From assembly GCA_029240815.1 (NCBI GenBank), contig JARDZO010000303.1:1-6368 (forward strand): a stretch of 6,368 nucleotides of DNA, given 5' to 3'. This DNA is from Brevibacillus sp. (lineage in GTDB: Bacteria > Bacillota > Bacilli > Brevibacillales > Brevibacillaceae). The notes under the pieces are model-generated. The model was not told the DNA's origin, searched no databases, and saw only the letters and a program-made list of their open reading frames with translations. Positions 4,129-6,368 of this stretch are shown here, one piece after another (position 1 is the stretch's first letter; every line of letters begins with the position of its first letter). The position numbers were made by a program, and so were the translations under genes.

Positions 4129-6276
4129 ATGAAGCTTACACCCAAGCAGGGTTGGCTGGCCGCAGCAATATTGGTCACCTCTCTGTGGAGCGGGACACCG
4201 GCGTTTGCTTCCAGCATTGGCGACGAAATCAAATTAGACGTGGGCCAACCTGAGATTGCTAAAACCGGTTTTGACATTTCTGCGGACTATGCCGTGTGGA
4301 TGGTAGAGGGAGACAAAACCATCACTCTATATGACCTGGACGACAATTCGGAACTAAAGATCGGGGACAAAAGTTCCACAAAGACGAGCCCTCGCGTAGA
4401 TGGTAATTACGTCGTTTGGCTGGATTCTCGTGACGGCGGATCTGACGTGTACATGTACGATATTTCCAAGAAAAAAGAGACTCTTTTGTCGAGCGGTTCA
4501 GCTAAGGTCTCTCATGTGGAGATATCCGGAAAAAATGTTGTGTGGGATGACAATAGCCAAGGTGGTTCAGATATCTACCAGTACAATATTACTTCCGAGG
4601 ATGTCGAACAAATCAGTACGAGTGGTAAGGCTAGCAATCCAACTGTCAGTGATACATATATTGCATGGCAAGACGAGCGCAATGGCAACGCAGACATTTT
4701 TTATTACAACCTCAAAACGAAGAGTGAAAAGGCTGGCGTGACTACCCGAGGCGATCAACTGAATCCTTCGATCTACGCTGATCAGATCACATTTGAGGAA
4801 GATAATGATGAATACAGCCAAATTAGCACGTACTCGATTGCAACAGGTAAATCGAAAAAGCTGACAACCGATTCGAGTGATAAACAATCGCCGCATATTT
4901 ACAAAGATTCAGTGGTGTTTATAGATGATGGTGATGTGATGCTGGGTGACGTTGACTCAGAGGGAGGCAAAATCGTCAAAAGATCGATTTACGATAAACT
5001 GCCACCGAAAATTTACGGAGACTTCGTAATCTATGCCAAAACGGACAGCGACGACAAGCTCCGATTGACGTTGTATGACATGGATGAAAAGGAAGAATTG
5101 CCGATTGGCTCAACGGCAGGTGAGCCAAGTCAGCCAGATGGTCATGATCGTTACGTGGTCTACATTTCAGAAGGCAGCAGGAATGATTCTGTGATCCTGT
5201 ATGATGTTGAGAAGGGGACTAGCAAAGCGATCACGAAATTGGATGCGAGTCCATCACGTCCACTGGTTAGCAATCGTTATGTGGTCTGGTACGATGACTC
5301 TGAGGACGCACTCTTTTCCTACGATATTAAAAAGGGAACAACGAAACAGGTGACGGATGAAGACGATGACCAGTTGCCAGACGATAAACTGTACGAACTA
5401 GATGGCGATAACTTGCTGTGGGTCAACGTAGAAGGCAGACCAGAATTGTTCGTAACCGACTTGTCCACCAGTAAATCTAAGGACATCATTACCTTGAAAA
5501 ATGATCCATTGAGCGTTGATATTTATGGGAACTACGTATCGTGGGTTCAGGAACAAAGCTCCGACAAAGCAAGCGTGTTTCTGTATGATATGGATGAAGA
5601 AGACGACACAGAAATTCGCAAAAATGTTCAAGTAACACAAGCACAGCTTGGCGAAAATTTTGTAGTATGGAGTGAATATACGGACTCCTCGAAACCAAGC
5701 TGGGATTTGTACTATTACGATATTGATCGTGGCAAGACGAATTCTTTGCTGCGTTACAGTGATCGTGATCAAATCAATCCTCAAACATCCCGTAACATGG
5801 TTCTCTTCGAGGATAACCGTCTCTCACCAAACAAAAAGGATTTTTACCACGAGATGTACGATGTGGAAGATGGATCCTACAGTGATTACGCCTGGGATGA
5901 TGAAGCGGAAGTAGAAGATGTACGCATCGGAGGCAATCGCCTTGTTTGGATTGACAAACGCGATAGCACCCCATATGTATACACGCTCGCGTTTGACCAA
6001 CCGCAAGATGACGATGACGACAATGAGCCTACTCCAGATCCGGATCCAGAACCAGGTGATTACAAGGAATATACCATTCTGGAATTGATGACAGATGGTA
6101 CGCTGACTGACAAAATGAACGAAGCTGGCTTTAATAACTTTGTCATGGTATTCTTCGCGGGTACGAGCAAAGAAGAAACCATGTCGCTCTCTGAGGCTTT
6201 TGAAGATATGGACCACATGGCTGACTTGTTTGAGCAATCAGGACTGGACAAAATCAATATTCGTATCTACAAATAA
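4129..6276 (+). CDS. Secreted acidic TolB-like beta-propeller repeat protein with unknown C-terminal domain
   Basis: The 715-residue protein begins with a signal peptide: basic MKLTPKQ, hydrophobic WLAAAILVTSLWSG, and likely cleavage after AFA27. Residues of about 45-620 hold 14 repeats of 38-47 residues. Each has a strand such as YVVW, a polar D/E-rich turn, a strand such as DVYMYDI or SVILYDV, and K/T residues before the next unit. This is the pattern of TolB/WD40-like propeller blades. The core strands start near residues 54, 94, 136, 177, 219, 261, 299, 342, 384, 428, 469, 511, 557 and 604. Fourteen blades would fit two seven-bladed propellers. A Pro/Asp linker (625-644, DDDDDNEPTPDPDPEPGD) joins a C-terminal domain of about 70 residues that I do not recognise. 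No LPXTG or SLH motif is present, so the protein is probably released or wall-associated by charge. The start is ATG 4129, nine bases after GGAGG (4115-4119). Partners or ligands cannot be inferred from sequence. Confidence 0.8.
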   Translation: MKLTPKQGWLAAAILVTSLWSGTPAFASSIGDEIKLDVGQPEIAKTGFDISADYAVWMVEGDKTITLYDLDDNSELKIGDKSSTKTSPRVDGNYVVWLDSRDGGSDVYMYDISKKKETLLSSGSAKVSHVEISGKNVVWDDNSQGGSDIYQYNITSEDVEQISTSGKASNPTVSDTYIAWQDERNGNADIFYYNLKTKSEKAGVTTRGDQLNPSIYADQITFEEDNDEYSQISTYSIATGKSKKLTTDSSDKQSPHIYKDSVVFIDDGDVMLGDVDSEGGKIVKRSIYDKLPPKIYGDFVIYAKTDSDDKLRLTLYDMDEKEELPIGSTAGEPSQPDGHDRYVVYISEGSRNDSVILYDVEKGTSKAITKLDASPSRPLVSNRYVVWYDDSEDALFSYDIKKGTTKQVTDEDDDQLPDDKLYELDGDNLLWVNVEGRPELFVTDLSTSKSKDIITLKNDPLSVDIYGNYVSWVQEQSSDKASVFLYDMDEEDDTEIRKNVQVTQAQLGENFVVWSEYTDSSKPSWDLYYYDIDRGKTNSLLRYSDRDQINPQTSRNMVLFEDNRLSPNKKDFYHEMYDVEDGSYSDYAWDDEAEVEDVRIGGNRLVWIDKRDSTPYVYTLAFDQPQDDDDDNEPTPDPDPEPGDYKEYTILELMTDGTLTDKMNEAGFNNFVMVFFAGTSKEETMSLSEAFEDMDHMADLFEQSGLDKINIRIYK
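4249..5994 (+). repeat. Fourteen tandem propeller-type protein repeats
   Basis: At the protein level the unit repeats with a period of about 42 residues (126 bases). Recurrent motifs are Y/F-V-V-W/Y/F for the inner strand and a D/Y-rich strand ending in YD. The DNA copies are strongly diverged, so this is an old duplication rather than a recent tandem array. Confidence 0.75.
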
Positions 6277-6280
6277 TGGG

Positions 6281-6325
6281 AAACAGACAGGAAGTGGAGC
6301 ATTCCACTCTCTGTCTGTTTTTTTC
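6281..6325 (+). terminator. Terminator after the propeller-repeat gene
   Basis: AAACAGACAG (6281-6290) pairs with CTGTCTGTTT (6311-6320). The stem continues inward as AGTGGA/TCCACT after one G-T pair and one mismatch, closing a GCAT loop. The T-run 6318-6324 follows. It is a long, strong hairpin. Confidence 0.9.
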
Positions 6326-6327
6326 TG

Positions 6328-6357
6328 TTTGACTATGCTTATTGTCGAGCAGTCAAA
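6328..6357. repeat. Short inverted repeat at the window end
   Basis: TTTGACT (6328-6334) and AGTCAAA (6351-6357) are perfect inverted copies around a 16-base spacer. Each contains a TTGACT that could be a -35 box, but no matching -10 is in view before the window ends. Confidence 0.3.
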
Positions 6358-6368
6358 TACGGACGGGA

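Noticed and set aside
4400..5974. Several overlapping open frames on both strands within the propeller-repeat gene
   Set aside because: They are shadows of the repeat-coding sequence, lack ribosome binding sites and show low-complexity translations.
1..6368. CRISPR arrays, tRNA, rRNA, insertion sequences
   Set aside because: No regularly spaced direct repeats, cloverleaf sequences, ribosomal signatures or transposase fragments were seen on either strand.

Overview
The window looks like chromosomal DNA of a low-to-moderate GC, spore-forming Firmicute. Brevibacillus or a close relative in the Paenibacillaceae is the best guess. This is inferred from strong GGAGG-type ribosome binding sites, sigma-A promoters, T-rich intrinsic terminators, and gene families typical of Bacillales (DUF4912-like, DUF1885-like, Hpr/ScoC-like MarR, DUF3055-like, SR1P). 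No database search was possible, so family names rest on recognition of the translated sequence.

Layout. (1) 2-361: 3' end of a DUF4912-like gene entering from the left, then a terminator. (2) 417-535: structured intergenic DNA that includes a possible repeat element abutting the stop of the next gene. (3) 528-1724, minus strand: a GH73 glucosaminidase with no signal peptide, and upstream of it a DUF1885-like gene, separated by a clear terminator. (4) 1725-1905: divergent promoter region. (5) 1906-3758, plus strand: an Hpr/ScoC-like MarR regulator, a DUF3055-like small protein, and a monoglyceride-lipase-like alpha/beta hydrolase. (6) 3746-4061: an SR1-like dual-function small RNA encoding the 41-residue GapA-binding peptide SR1P. 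It lies behind a sigma-A promoter decorated with CcpN-operator-like sequences. (7) 4060-6325: a secreted, very acidic protein of 14 propeller-type repeats plus an unknown C-terminal domain. Its promoter starts inside the U-tract of the SR1 terminator.

How the parts may work together. Most genes are separate transcription units with their own terminators, so this is a patchwork of stationary-phase and envelope functions rather than one operon. The SR1 locus is the best-integrated piece: gluconeogenic repression by CcpN is suggested by operator-like sites around its promoter, and the encoded peptide is expected to act on glycolytic GapA. The Hpr-like regulator may control itself through an exact ScoC-type box next to its promoter. 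No mobile element, CRISPR array, tRNA or rRNA was seen.
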